Below are positions 32,215-47,704 of a stretch of DNA of 64,000 bases, in pieces. Position 1 is the stretch's first letter, and the number at the start of each line of letters is the position of its first letter. The notes beneath the pieces were generated by a model. The model was not told the origin of the DNA. It saw nothing but the letters and a program-made list of their open reading frames with translations, and searched no databases. The stretch covers positions 5,192,501 to 5,256,500 of the forward strand of contig OY848926.1 in the NCBI GenBank assembly GCA_963693285.1, written 5' to 3'. Origin of the DNA: Xestospongia muta. Taxonomy: Eukaryota > Porifera > Demospongiae > Haplosclerida > Petrosiidae. Both the position numbers and the translations under genes were made by a program.

Positions 32215-32942
32215 CTGTCCGAGTTGAGTTGAGCTACTCAGACATGTAAATAACTTTGCCGTTTTACGTGCTATCCGCATGGAACTTGCACCAATCCGTT
32301 CAGCTTGCAAATGCGCTATATATATATAAAATTTGGCTCTCTACAAGAAAGTAGCAAACTATAAACTCCATACATTTTCAATGGCATACTTTCGTCATAC
32401 CTCAGATTCCACACCTTCGAATAACACTTTTCACCTTGAGAAGTCAACCGTTTATCACGTGGTAATTCAAAATTACAGTTTTAGATGTTCTATTATAATA
32501 ATTAATACTATTAAAATAATAATGAGATATTGTCTTTTGCGATTTAAGGCAACTATAAAGCCACCGTGGTTCTGAAAAGAACTTTTTAACAAACAGTCTC
32601 AACTTTCTTTTTCTGTAGCCTCTCTATGCTGGCACTTGAAACTCCTGTGGCATCAGCAGTTCTTTAAGAGATCCTTCAGTATGTCGACACCTGTGGATTT
32701 CCTCAAAATAGTCATAGACATTCGTAACAACCTCCTTTGTTTGCAACAGTCTCTTTCCCTTTGCATCTTAACGAACATGTGGTGTTTTCGACTTTTCGCA
32801 TGACATTCACGTGAAAAAGTAATGAATAACATTAAAATGTACTTCAGTGCTAAGTGGATAAAGTAGGTGATAAATACCTTACCTTACATTCCATGCATAA
32901 CACACCTTTTTTTTAATAAAGGGCTCAACTCAACTCGGACAG
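32215..32942. mobile_element. Non-autonomous element with ~20 bp terminal inverted repeats
   Basis: It begins CTGTCCGAGTTGAGTTGAGC and ends with the exact reverse complement at 32923-32942, giving 728 bp between the outer ends. Interior base composition is less AT-rich than the flanks, and no ORF over 80 codons reads as a transposase. Flanks differ from the paralogous receptor 5' flanks at this point, consistent with insertion. I could not settle a target-site duplication. Confidence 0.75.
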
Positions 32943-32944
32943 AG

Positions 32945-33010
32945 TATAGTCTCTATTCTACTAAAGTCCATTCTCGTTGCTCTAATGTTCAATAATCCTA
33001 ACTCCATTAA
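32945..33010 (-). pseudogene. Scrap of a D1 exon
   Basis: About 60 nt matches the N-terminal part of the D1 exon in the MELGLL subtype (compare 4600-4670 and 48200-48260). Nothing coding continues on either side. Confidence 0.4.
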
Positions 33011-33217
33011 TCTCAACATAATTTGTACCTATTTTAAATCATAATTAATAAAAAATCACAATTTTCTCAATAAACATTATATATATTATATTGTATTATA
33101 TTGTAAGTCTATAACATATATATGAGTATTTACAATTACCAGTTTATTAGTATTAAATTATTAAACAATACATAATTATTATATAAACTATACAATATAG
33201 AGTGTATGTAGAAATGG

Positions 33218-33520
33218 CTATGGTGTTGTGATATCATAAATGTAGTCATAATCATGTCTTCCATAAGCAGGGTTCTCATCAATATTAACAGCTGGTGGTA
33301 GAACACTCTTATATGCTCCATTAATATCTATATATAATCCAGTACCACTGCTACCATCATTATCAGTAGGGTTGTTACTAGTAGGTACATATGAAGGGTT
33401 TATTGAAGTGAGAGGGTCAGCCTTTGTGGTGATGACATCATCATATAGTGATAGTGTCTTCTTGTATCTAGTAAACAGTAGACCTACACGTACCAGTATT
33501 ATAATAATGAGAGAAATAAA
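33218..33520 (-). pseudogene. Type A tail exon truncated in the TM
   Basis: Encodes part of the TM, RYKKTLSLYDD-like sequence, NPSYVP, a GLYIDI and NPAYG ending with the usual stop at 33218-33220. Homology ends at about 33520, inside the TM, where LINE-derived sequence begins. No ectodomain exons are attached. Confidence 0.65.
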
Positions 33521-33524
33521 TACT

Positions 33525-33790
33525 AAATACCATTAGGCACTTTTACTACAATAGAATAATCAGAATTTGGAACTCCCTCCCTCAAATGGACACACGACCA
33601 CCTTTTCTAACTCTTAAAAGTCATATCCTAGACATCTACTGACAATATTTTATCAAAATATTTTCCGCAGATGATCCATGTACATGGTACATAGCTTGTT
33701 CCTGTATTAGTTGCAGCACTTCCCTCTCCAATCTTATTCCTGGTATAACTGTTACTGAGCTCTAGTTTGTATCATTTATCACCTTCATTA
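33525..33790 (+). mobile_element. 5'-truncated LINE reverse-transcriptase tail
   Basis: On the plus strand the frame from about 33550 encodes YYNRIIRIWNSLP, then SHILDIYWQYF and FSADDPCTWYIACSC before a stop near 33760. The RxIRxWNSLP block is a common end of non-LTR reverse transcriptases. The piece starts exactly where the neighbouring receptor pseudogene breaks, as expected of a 5'-truncated LINE insertion. The following 60 nt contain no obvious poly-A tail. Confidence 0.6.
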
Positions 33791-33849
33791 ATCACCATAC
33801 TCTCATCATGACATTGTAAAGTTATTATTAAATATAAAAACAATTACTT

Positions 33850-34090
33850 GAATAGTAATACAAAACATTTCTTTGACAGGTACTCAGTACCTGAGGTAAT
33901 TTGACAATAGAAGGAGAGTAGATACTGTAGAGTGAACTAACTCTCTTGGCCATTACCAAATTCAGATACAATAATTAAATAATTATATTAAAATGAGACT
34001 AAATGAGACTTCATAACTATCAAAATTAGTAACACTTTGTATTTAATAAAGTCTAAAAGTACTGTCCTCTCGAGGAGGTTATGATAAAAG
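33850..34090 (-). pseudogene. Mixed relic of a kinase catalytic-loop exon and a D1 exon
   Basis: 33855-33950 matches the intron side and start of the catalytic-loop exon (CFVHRD region lost). 33990-34085 matches the C-terminal third of D1, the part that encodes FRVYYIQ in intact copies. The two are joined directly, as also happens near 47460-47700. Both are frame-broken. Confidence 0.5.
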
Positions 34091-34195
34091 AAAATGATCA
34101 TATCAATAAGTCTACTATATAATACATTAGTAACTTTAATGACACTGTATTATATATTGATATGATGTTTTTGGTACACAATACTATAAAATTAG

Positions 34196-34320
34196 AGCAT
34201 TTTAGAGAGATTTGTGAAATTGAGTACAAGAATGGACATACATTGTGTAAAGAACTACCTATGATTTTTCAAAATGATGGTGTGTCTTTTCATATCAATG
34301 GTCAGAGACACTACTTCCAA
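34196..34320 (+). other. Conserved orphan exon-like segment, plus strand
   Basis: Bounded by AAATTAG and CAA/GTAATA, this 125 nt segment is open in one frame and encodes a peptide with CEIEYKNGHTLCKELP and NDGVSFHINGQ. Related copies occur at about 40613-40739, 45485-45532 (partial) and 48446-48570; those have a frame change at the Met-Ile-Phe-Gln part. It is on the opposite strand from the receptors and resembles no receptor exon. I do not recognise the gene of origin. Confidence 0.4.
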
Positions 34321-34409
34321 GTAATATAATTTTTTACAAGAAACTTTTATTATAAATAGATTATAAATATTACAAATATTTATAATTACCAGTTTATTAT
34401 ATTAAATTA

Positions 34410-34960
34410 TTAAAAATACATCATAAATGTAGTCATAATCATTTCTTCAATAACAGGGTTCTCATCAATATTAACAGCTGGTGGTAGAACACTCTTATAT
34501 GCTCCATTAATATCCATATATAATCCAGTACAACTGCTACCATCATTATCAGTAGGGTTGTTACTAGTAGGTAATATGAAGGCTTTGTTGAAGTGTGAGG
34601 ATCAACCTTTGTGGTGATGACATAATCATATAGTGATAGTGTCTAGTAAGCAATACACTGTAAAAATTAATATGTTATTTTAACAACTAATTTGTAAATT
34701 ACATAGATGTATTACCATGGAATATAGAATTCTTGTGAATTACTCACTATATAATTTATTGGTATGTTGTGCTTTTACAGAAATTCTAGTAATCTGTAAT
34801 GTATAAATTAGTAGTTAAAATAACATATTAATTTTTACAGTGTAGACGTACACACACCAGTATTATAATAATGAGAGAAATAATTACTACTATAATGATA
34901 ATTAGTAATATTATAGCCAATGGTATTTATTGGGAGATGTCTTAACTGGTATAGAAGGAA
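34410..34960 (-). pseudogene. Type A tail/TM pseudogene interrupted by a MITE
   Basis: The tail (GLYMDI, NPAYG-like region) and TM exon of a type A receptor with several frame errors: a missing base near the stop region, loss of a base in the NPSY part, and a 187 bp MITE at 34656-34842 between the SLYDD and TM parts. The extracellular side fades out after 34960. Confidence 0.65.
34656..34842. mobile_element. MITE with long TIRs and TA target duplication (Tc1/mariner-like)
   Basis: Starts CACTGTAAAAATTAATATGT and ends with its reverse complement; the inverted repeats extend to roughly 40 nt. It is flanked by TA on both sides (34654-34655, 34843-34844). Removing the element restores the receptor sequence around GTAAACAGTAGACATACACA as seen in paralogues, so the insertion point is clear. 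At 187 bp it has no coding capacity. Confidence 0.85.
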
Positions 34961-35024
34961 ATGAAACATATTGATTGATATAGGAAGTGAGGAAAATGCT
35001 TCTAATGATTGTGACTAGGGAAAA

Positions 35025-35415
35025 TATTTGCCTAGAACAAGATTATATTAATCATATCAAATAGATCCATGAGATCTCCATATTTAAATACTAGGAAATA
35101 ACTGATGATTATTATTCGGTGTCCTAAGGTCACCTCCCACAATAACACTGGTAATATTTGTTGATGAACAGTTAAACTGATATTCTGTGAGGAGTCTGAT
35201 TTCATTACTTAAATTATCATTATTATCAATTCCTACTGTCTTTGTTTTAATCAAAATCTATTTAAGTTAAAGACCATGAACATCTCTGTACAGCCATCTT
35301 TCTCAGCATATATTAAATGTTATAATTCTATTCAAAAATTTCAGGACTTATTTGACTTGATTGTATACAACAGTAAAAGAAAGATCAGTGACCAGGGACA
35401 GTTGCAATACTCCAT
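35025..35415 (-). pseudogene. Signal-peptide exon plus half D1 relic
   Basis: The ATG at 35415 opens a MEYCN-like leader exon with a changed core (GGACAG where others have GTGAC). A D1 piece at about 35290-35030 keeps NCSSTNITSVIVGGDL but has indels in the LIKYRAK part. It stops before the EYPLDPP half. It probably belonged with the tail relic at 34410-34960, like the collapsed genes at 26699-27447 and 59208-60108. Confidence 0.55.
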
Positions 35416-35585
35416 CATATCTTTGTCATTGAATTTCTACTAATATAATGTTATTATTAGTGGAATACTTTGAAGAGTTAAAAATGTTTATAAATAATAT
35501 ATAATTAAAACTACAACTAACAATTATAAAAACATTATGAACATCTGTATTAAAAATTAATACTAATTCGTTTAATATAAAGTTG

Positions 35586-40082
<4,497 letters not shown>

Positions 40083-40089
40083 CATATCT

Positions 40090-41180
40090 TTGTCATTGAA
40101 TTTTTGCTGACATGAGCTAATTATCAGTGGAATACTTTGAAGTGTCTAAAGAGAATGAACATAATTAAAAACTACAACTGACAGTTATGACAATATTATG
40201 GACATCTGTCTTAATAATTAATCTCTCCATTTTATCTATAATACCTAAGGTATATAGTTCCATTATTTTAATGTTGTTCCATTCAGTAGTAACATAAGAG
40301 ATTGTTGTACCTAACCTTGGACAGAGAGTTACATAGTCTACTGATCACTAATATGGTGGCCTCACTTAACCCAAGATGCAATAAAGTTCAAAAGGCTACA
40401 GTGTTAGTGACCATAATTAAAAGAACTACAACTGATGGTTATGACAATATTATGGACATCTGTCTTAAGAATGAGTAATAATTGGGTTTATTGTGAAGTT
40501 GTCAACAGTTATATATTGTGAAGTTGTCAACTGCAATTTTTACATATAACTCACTTAGTAATACTTACTTCAGTTATCCACAAGTGTCATGACACACACA
40601 TACACACAAATTAGATCATTATAGAGAGATCTGTGAAATTGAGTACAAGAATGGACATGTATTGTGTGAAGAACTACCTATGAGTTTTTGAAATGATGGT
40701 GCGTCTTTTCATATCAATGGCCAGACACACTACTTCAAGTAACATTAACTTCAATTGTTCCATATAACTCACTTAGTAACCTTATAGTGAGCTTACTTCA
40801 GTTTTCCACAAGTGTCATGACTGTCTCAATTTAATTTTGTTATGAGTCTAAAGGACACACACACATATATCTATATGTAATAGTAATATCCTTGTTAATA
40901 CAAAATGATGTAAAATATACAGAATATAGACTGAATATAATAAATGACTAGAATATACTGTACTATAGGTAATGACTTGAGTCTTTATTAGATATTAATT
41001 ACAACACAATTAATATCATTTTAAAATTATAATTAATAAAAATCACAATTTTTACAACAAACATTTATTATAAGTCTAGAACAAAAATACACAAATATTA
41101 ATAATTACCAGTTTATTAGTATTAAATTATTAAGCAATACATAATTATTATATAAACTATACAATATAGAGTGTATGTAG
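40090..41180. other. Noncoding spacer with repeat fragments
   Basis: No gene is supported here. It contains a copy of the orphan exon-like segment (about 40613-40739), two short repeated pieces of receptor 3' flank with the GACAGTTATGACA theme, and the AT-rich 3' flank shared by type A tail exons, including TTTATT (minus-strand AATAAA) near 41066. Confidence 0.5.
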
Positions 41181-41186
41181 AGATGG

Positions 41187-41812
41187 CTATAGTGTTGTGT
41201 CATCATAAATGTAGTCATAATCAAGTCTTCCATAAGCAGGGTTCTCATCGATATTAACAGCTGGTGGTAGAGCACTCTTATATGCATCATTAACAGGGAA
41301 GTAGGAAGATGAAATTCTTAGGGGAGGGGGGGGGGGGAGGACACAACCCTACACGGTGATGTTAGAGCAAACTATGCACTATATTTTTATTAGTGCTTTT
41401 TAGAATTTTTGAGTACATGCTATTTTCTCTGACCAGCAACATGGAATTTTTTTAATACAATAATTAAACAAACATACAGTTAAAATTGTCCAAAGTAGTT
41501 TAATCAACATGGTACATGTTTTATATAATAATTACAGAGGGGGCAAATCCCCCTGTTGAAAAGTTAGGGGGCCTAGGCCCCCTTTGGCACCCTGGTTCCT
41601 ACTTTCCTGTCATTAATATCTATATATATACCAACAAAGTCATCAGTAATATTACTAACATATGAAGGATTTGAAGTAAAAAAGCAACTGTTGTGGTGAT
41701 GACATCATCATATAGTGATAGTGTCTTCTTGTATCTAGTAAACAGTAGACATACACACACCAGTATTATAATAATGAAGAAAATAATTACTACTATAATG
41801 ATAAGTGGTAAT
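41187..41812 (-). pseudogene. Type A tail/TM pseudogene interrupted by a MITE
   Basis: From the 5' side: part of the TM exon (41812-41690, Ile-rich, RYKKTLSLYDD), then a damaged NPSY region with lost bases, a 316 bp MITE at 41294-41609 inside the Asp-Ile-Asn-Asp-Ala-Tyr codons, and the terminal NPAYG part with stop TAG at 41187-41189. Upstream of 41812 homology stops, where the block with the MULE-like gene begins. Confidence 0.7.
41294..41609. mobile_element. MITE with 7 bp target-site duplication
   Basis: The element begins CAGGGAAGTAGGAA and ends TTCCTACTTTCCTG, imperfect inverted repeats of about 14 nt. It is flanked by TCATTAA at 41287-41293 and again at 41610-41616. The uninterrupted paralogues have one copy of that heptamer (GCATCATTAATATC). 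It has a long G-run near the left end and GGCCCCC-rich right end, no ORF. A 7-8 bp duplication is typical of hAT and related superfamilies, so it may be hAT-mobilised. Confidence 0.85.
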
Positions 41813-41920
41813 GAATCCGTTAAGGCCAGTAATATATATCAGCAACACAATGGAATGCGGAAGCAATGTCATCAATAAATTGACTATGAATGTTATTAAA
41901 AACTTAAATTTTCTGTAGGA

Positions 41921-44900
41921 ATGGTGACATGTGGACAGGATTGCACTCAGCTAAATAACAATCAATGTCCGGCTTGTAATCTTCAGTTGTCTACCAGACA
42001 ATCTTTAAAGAGACATTGGAGTCACTGGCACAAATGTATTGGCAAAGACAGGCTAGATGAATACTTAACAGACTTTGATGCTCAAGGGAAGGAACATATG
42101 TGCCCTACTTGTTCGAAGAGATTCAGCAGATCAAATATATTAAAAGATCATCAGGAAAACGTTCATGGAGATATTGGACTAAAGCGAGAATCACGTTTCT
42201 CTTTTTCATTTCCAGATTGTACTGTGAAGTCTCCTTTCTACTTTGTAAAGCAGCTGCTTCAACATTGTGACACATGCCATAATGAGCAATTAGGTTAATT
42301 TGTGAAATATAGAGTTATACTGTAACAACACAGTATGTGTTGCATACAATGATATTTTATGTAATTAAATCAAGACAATATCTATACCGCTAGTAATGGA
42401 ATCCCATACTGACTGTTTCTAGACTCTAAATACTATGATTTTAACCTGAAATGTTTTAATTTCCAAATAAACTATTTTTCCCACTAAAGCATTCTATTAC
42501 TCGCACTCTAAACATTGCCTTGATTCGAAGCCATCCTTTCAATTAGTTCACATCTTAATCAATAATACATATTTCTAATAATAGGTATTCAAGAAATTGA
42601 GTTTGCTTCATTGGATGAATTCCTTCTTTGGAAAATGAGAGAGGAGTCACATACAAATACATATTATATCAAGGTAATGCTGTTGTGACATACATGGTGT
42701 CATTTCATATTTCACACATAGCTGATAAGTGAACATAAACTACATGTATATACTAATGAGACTGATGAGGAAGATGATACCCCTTCCATTCTCCTCAAAG
42801 CTATAGAAACAGATGAAGAAGAGGAAAACACAAATGATGAAACTGGTATGCCATTATTGCTATAATTAACCTCGCTGTGCGTGGGCGCATAGCGAGGGTA
42901 CTGTAGTCTGTTTGTGTGTGTGTGTGTGTGTGTGTGTCTGTTACCAGAGTTTTTTTTGAACTGCTATAACTTGGCAACCGAAGCATTAGCAGCTACCAAC
43001 GTTTAGCAACGAATAGAAAAGCATGTGGACTTTACAACAGTAGTGTCAAGAACATCGTCAAGGAAAACAGAAGCTTAAAACTCACAAAAGAATTTTCAGG
43101 CTGCAGAGGTCAAGTGCCGTTTCTCGAAAAGTAAAAAACTTAACTTGGAGATTTTTTAGTATGTTGTAAACAATCTCAAAGGAATACGGATCAGCAAGAC
43201 AGAAGGCCGTTGGTCGAAGTAATCGTTAGAAAAGTTCTGAAAAATGTTTTTTGGACTTGGAGCGAAGTAACGCATTCAGGAAACGTCTCCAAGCACTGAA
43301 AAGACTGCTACTAATAGATAATATATAGATTTATATTTGTACCACGGGACGTTTCCAAAGAAGGTTTCATCTTCTAGTTACAATAAATTTTGTATATGAA
43401 ATATTGATAGATTTTTTCAGGCTGCAGAGGTCAAGTGCCGTTTCTCGAAAAGTAAAAAACTTAACGTGGAGATTTTTTAGTATGTTGTAAACAATCTCAG
43501 AGGAATACGGATCAGCAAGACAGAAGGCTGTTGGTCGAAGTAATCGTTAGAAAAGTTCTGAAAAATGTTTTGTGGACTTGGAGCGAAGTAACGCATTCAG
43601 GAAACGTCTCCAAGCACTGAAAAGACTGCTACTAATAGATAACATATCGATTTATATTTGTACCACGGGACGTTTCCAAAGAAGGTTTCATCTTCAAGTT
43701 ACAATAAATTTTGTATATGAAATATTGATAGATTTTAAAGGGTCATGTAAAGACTCAGAGAAACTTTTCATCACGAAAGTAGCACTTAATCTTGCTTGGG
43801 AATTGAATGATACTATCACTTATTCAGTTACTGCTTCACAAACATGGCAAAGCTAGAAATCAAGCAACAATTAATGACCATATACAGAATGACAAAGCTT
43901 GCCATTTTATAACCACACCTTCTGGAATGTTAATAAATTTTCTTGCAATAACAACATCATAGCTGGGCCTAAGCTTGCATAGAATTTATAAATAACTTAG
44001 AAACTACAGCGAGGTTCGGCACTTTAGTGCCTTTCATTATATTATAATTTATATTGCTTATTTATTATTCATGTCTTCTTTACCTGTGGGTAGGTATAAA
44101 GTACTATTTCGGTTGTTGTTGTGATGGTTCAACAAAAGAAAAGAAAATATCTCTAGATCCTGAGGTGGCAAGAAAGAAACGTGTAAAAAGAGAATCAATA
44201 AAAATTGGTGGTATTTGCATATCTAGACTATATGCAACCCAACAGCACAATGGAGCTGTACATGTGAAGTATATCTCTTCGCACAGTAATCATAATCTGT
44301 CTTTGGATCAAGCCAAGTTTCTCCCACTTTCAAAGGATATCAAGAACAGTATTGCTATTAAACTTGCTCAAGGAATACCAATTGACAGGATTCTTGATGG
44401 TAAGGCACATATAATTGTAACATTATTATCTATTGATATTATTAAATGTTTTAGACATCAGACAAGACCTAGGTAAACAAAAAAATCAACACAGTTTTAG
44501 CACTGAACCCCAACGTCATCACTTTGTAACTCGTCAGGACATTCTTAATCTGATCAGAAAAGTTAACCATCTTAGTAAAATAAGACATGAAAATGATGCA
44601 CAGTCTGTTCATCAGATAGTGAATGAATTGAAACAAGAGGACTATAATCCAATTCTGTGCTACAAACCACAAAGTACAGTTGACCCAACACTCTCCAAGC
44701 TATCTAAAGAATCGTTTATCTTGGCAATTCAAACCAAATTTCAGAGGGATCTCTATCAGCAATATGCTCAGACTATTTTGTGTATTGATTCAACCCATAA
44801 GACCAATAGCCATGACTTTAAACTCATCAGTGTCTTGGTACCTGATGAATATGGAGAAAGTCAGTCAAAATTAAGACATCCTTGTTGTCATATAACAATC

Positions 44901-44955
44901 AATAACTAGGACAACCTGTAGGCTGGTGTATAGCTGATAGGGAAGATACAACAGT
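41921..44955 (+). CDS. MULE-like transposase gene with C2H2 fingers, 3'-truncated
   Basis: The only clear plus-strand gene. Exons: 41921-42293 (two C2H2-like fingers, CPACNLQLSTRQSLKRHW and CPTCSKRFSRSNILKDH, and a third CTV..C..H), 42585-42673 (IEFASLDEFLLWKMREE), 42722-42845 (acidic linker, DEEDDTPS), 44094-44399 (YYFGCCC, KIGGICISRL, VKYISSHSNHN), 44455-44859 (RHHFVTRQDIL; ILCIDSTHKTN, probably the first catalytic Asp) and 44910-44955 (QPVGWCIADRED). GT/AG borders keep frame through all. The order F..L.EF..WK, zinc-knuckle-like Cys/His block, then D-containing core matches animal MULE-type transposases. It ends abruptly at a receptor D1 exon, so later catalytic residues are lost. Confidence 0.65.
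42868..44031. repeat. Composite repeat element in an intron of the MULE-like gene
   Basis: Left end AACCTCGCTGT and right end ACAGCGAGGTT are inverted (11 nt). Hairpins stand at both ends (CCTCGCTGTGCG with CGCATAGCGAGG; GGCAC with GTGCC). It contains a GT microsatellite (about 42911-42937) and an internal direct duplication: about 43097-43415 is repeated at 43419-43735 with few changes. No protein of the element is recognisable. The superfamily is not assigned. Confidence 0.6.
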
Positions 44956-45400
44956 GATTGACTACCAGATAAATCAGCATTTTGTGGAAAATTTAAGTGT
45001 ACACAACTATCAAAAGTAGTAACATTTTGTATGTAATAAACTCTAAAAATACTGTTCCCTTGAGGTGGTTGTGATATAGCTAATATATCTTCACTTTGTA
45101 CTGGTATAGGTGGATCCAGAGGATATTCAAACACTCCATTAGTACTGACATTATTAGTTGAGTAGTATATAGTTCTCTCACTACCTGGAACAGGATAATA
45201 ATGATTACTAGGTTTGTCAGGTCTTATAGGTCTCCATATTTGAACACTAGGAAATAACTGACGATTATTATTTGGTGTCCTAAGGTCACCTCCCACAATA
45301 ACACTGGTAATAGTTGTTGATGAACAGTTAAACTGATATACTGTGATGAGTCTGATTTCATTACTTAAATTACATCCCTTTTTACTGATGCCTACTGTAT
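44956..45400 (-). pseudogene. D1 exon fragment without leader or D2
   Basis: Most of D1: NCSSTTITSVIVGGDLR, LFPSVQIWRPIRP, RTIYYSTNN, EYPLDPPIPVQS, FRVYYIQNV. It starts at the boundary with the MULE-like gene (its splice donor is gone) and breaks off at about 45397, before the YRAK part and the leader. The frame is open over 141 codons, so the loss is recent. Confidence 0.65.
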
Positions 45401-45830
45401 TGTGATAAAAGATAAATGATCATATCAATAAGTCTACCACATAATACATTACTAACTTTAATGACACTGTACTATATATTGATATCATGTGTGTCTTTTC
45501 ATATCAATGGTCAGACACACTACATCCAAGTAACATTAACTTCAATTGTTACATATAACTCATTTAGTAATTTTATAGGGAGCTTACTTCAGTTCTCTCA
45601 ATTTAATTTTGTTATGAGTTTAAAGGACACACGCATACATCTATATGTAATTATAATATCCTTGTTAATATAAAATGATATAAAATATACATAATATAGA
45701 CTGAATATAGTAAATGACTAGAATATACTGTACTATAGGTAATTACTTCAGTCTTTATTAGATAGTGTCTATTGTAAATTATAATTATTAAAAATCACAA
45801 TTTTCCACAATAAAAAAACACAACTAGAGA
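45400..45830. other. Noncoding spacer
   Basis: No gene seen. Holds a partial copy of the orphan exon-like segment (about 45485-45532) and receptor 3' flank-like AT-rich sequence. Confidence 0.4.
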
Positions 45831-47487
45831 GTACCACAGTATCTGATGTCAATGGATAACTAGTACCTATACAGTTATAATAAATAACTGATAATAAATG
45901 ATACTTACTTGAGATAGTTGTCAAAGATTTTATCTCTGTACTAACACCTATACATATAAGAAGTAATTATATTGGACAATGTAAACACACACCTGTTGTA
46001 GCCATACTATTTGAAGGTGAACTAGAGAGTACCACAGTGACTGTAGAACTTAATGTAGGAAGTGATGTCAAGAGATAACTAGTACCTATGTAGTTATAAT
46101 AAATAACTGATAATAAATGATACTTACTTATCAAAAGTGTTACTTCAGGAACATTGTTATATGTCTTTGTTGTAAGGTCTGAAGTAACTAATGTTGTTGA
46201 AGGAGTAGAGGAATCTACATTGAAATCTATATATAAATTCAGTAGTCCACTCTCTCTTTGTACTTATAAACATAATTGACTAGATTAATTTTTGATTTGT
46301 TTTCTACTCATAGATATTAGTAGATTTATATATTAACAATAACTCTTGTTTATTGCAACTATATATGTGAATCTGTTTATTCTAATTTAATTATACAAAG
46401 TGATATTGGACAATATAAACACAAACACACACCTGTTGTAGCCATACTACTGGTCTCTATAATAGAAGAGATGGTTGTTGATACTATCTCTGTACTAATA
46501 CCTATATTTATAAGAAGTGAAAATAGTATTACAAATTATATTAACATACTTATTATCACTGTGACTAGAGGAAAATTATTTGCCTCATCTGTTGTAAGTG
46601 TTCCATTTATTGTTGAAGGAGCAGGTGAATTTACTGCATTATTAATATGTACATTAAGTGGTCCACTCTCTCTTTGTTCATATAGACATAGTTGACTATT
46701 ATTATCATCAGGTATATGAACACCAAATATATCTCCCTCTTGGAACTCCAGTGGTGTCATAGGATAATACTCATAGACATTAGTAACTATTGATATATTA
46801 GTAGTAACTAAACTAGATCCTTGTTTATTGTAACTATTAGGACCAGTTACACGCCATATTTGGAGTTCAGGTAAGTCTCCTGTAGATCTGTTTTGATCTA
46901 CAGCTCCATAGATCCATTTTGTAACACTACCATTACATAAGAAATTCATCTCTGGATATATATACTGTCTTCTTTCTCCTGTCTGTCTAACTTCATGTAT
47001 CAGTAGAGCATTCTCCTTGATGACTGTAGCATTTATTGAACTATTAACACAAGCTCCATCTAATGACATAACAGATCACAATAGTTTAGTATATATGATA
47101 TAACCCACCAGTTATAGGATAGACTAATACCAAATCACTAGTAATTGGACTACCAGACAAATTAGCAAATATTGAACCAAATGGGACAATATAATTATCA
47201 AAATTAACAACATTTTGTATGTAATAAACTCTAAAAATACTGTTCCCTTGAGGAGGTTGTGATATAGCTAATATATATCCACTTTGTACTGGTATGGGTG
47301 GATCCAGAGGATATTCAAACACTCCATTAGTACTGACATTATTAGTTGAGTAGTATATAGTTCTCTCACTGCCTAGAACATGATAATATTGATTAGGTCG
47401 ATCAGGTGCTACAGGTCTCCATATTTGAAGACTAGGAAATAACTGATGATTATTGACAGATACTCCATACCTAAGACAATCTGACAA
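45830..47487 (-). pseudogene. Receptor fragment: partial D1, D2 and stalk, without leader or TM
   Basis: A D1 exon starts only from the LFPSLQIW region (about 47460) and ends at 47109. D2 is complete (47059-46550; CVNSSINAT, FLCNGSVTKW, PELQIW). Stalk exons follow (about 46500-46440, 46060-45980, 45920-45880), with a degenerate D2 tail at about 46360-46140 between them. No TM exon follows; homology ends near 45830. Upstream, D1 is joined to a kinase fragment (47460-47700). D2 itself is undamaged. It may still be transcribed, but a complete receptor cannot be made from here. Confidence 0.65.
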
Positions 47488-47700
47488 CAGAAGGAGAGTA
47501 GGTAGTGTAAAGTGAACTAACTCACCTGGTCTGTAATTTATGATATTGAAATTAAATAGATTATATATTTGGTATTAAACTTATGAAGGTTGGAATTTTT
47601 GTAGATACTCTCTCAAGTCTCCATTAGATACTAGCTCCAGAATTATCATTATCTAATTAAGATATATTAATTAAATATAATTTAACAGTATCTCACTAAT
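47460..47700 (-). pseudogene. Kinase relic (hinge and catalytic-loop exon start)
   Basis: Contains the hinge exon (about 47660-47585; the LELVSNGDLREYL coding region) and the beginning of the catalytic-loop exon fused to the D1 piece at about 47460. The catalytic HRD codons are absent. Confidence 0.6.
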
Positions 47701-47704
47701 TATA

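Noticed and set aside
32333..32575. Plus-strand 80-codon frame inside the 728 bp element
   Set aside because: No recognisable transposase motif and no support beyond being open; the element looks non-autonomous.
41321..41340. G-run in the MITE as a regulatory or quadruplex site
   Set aside because: A low-complexity run inside a non-coding mobile element; length is uncertain and nothing ties it to a function.
42801..42986. Minus-strand frame over the GT microsatellite
   Set aside because: Its THTHTHTHT stretch is the translation of a CA repeat.
43572..43856. Plus-strand 94-codon frame in the duplicated core of the 42.9-44.0 kb repeat
   Set aside because: The first core copy does not keep the frame, no family is recognised, and it lies in an intron of the MULE-like gene.
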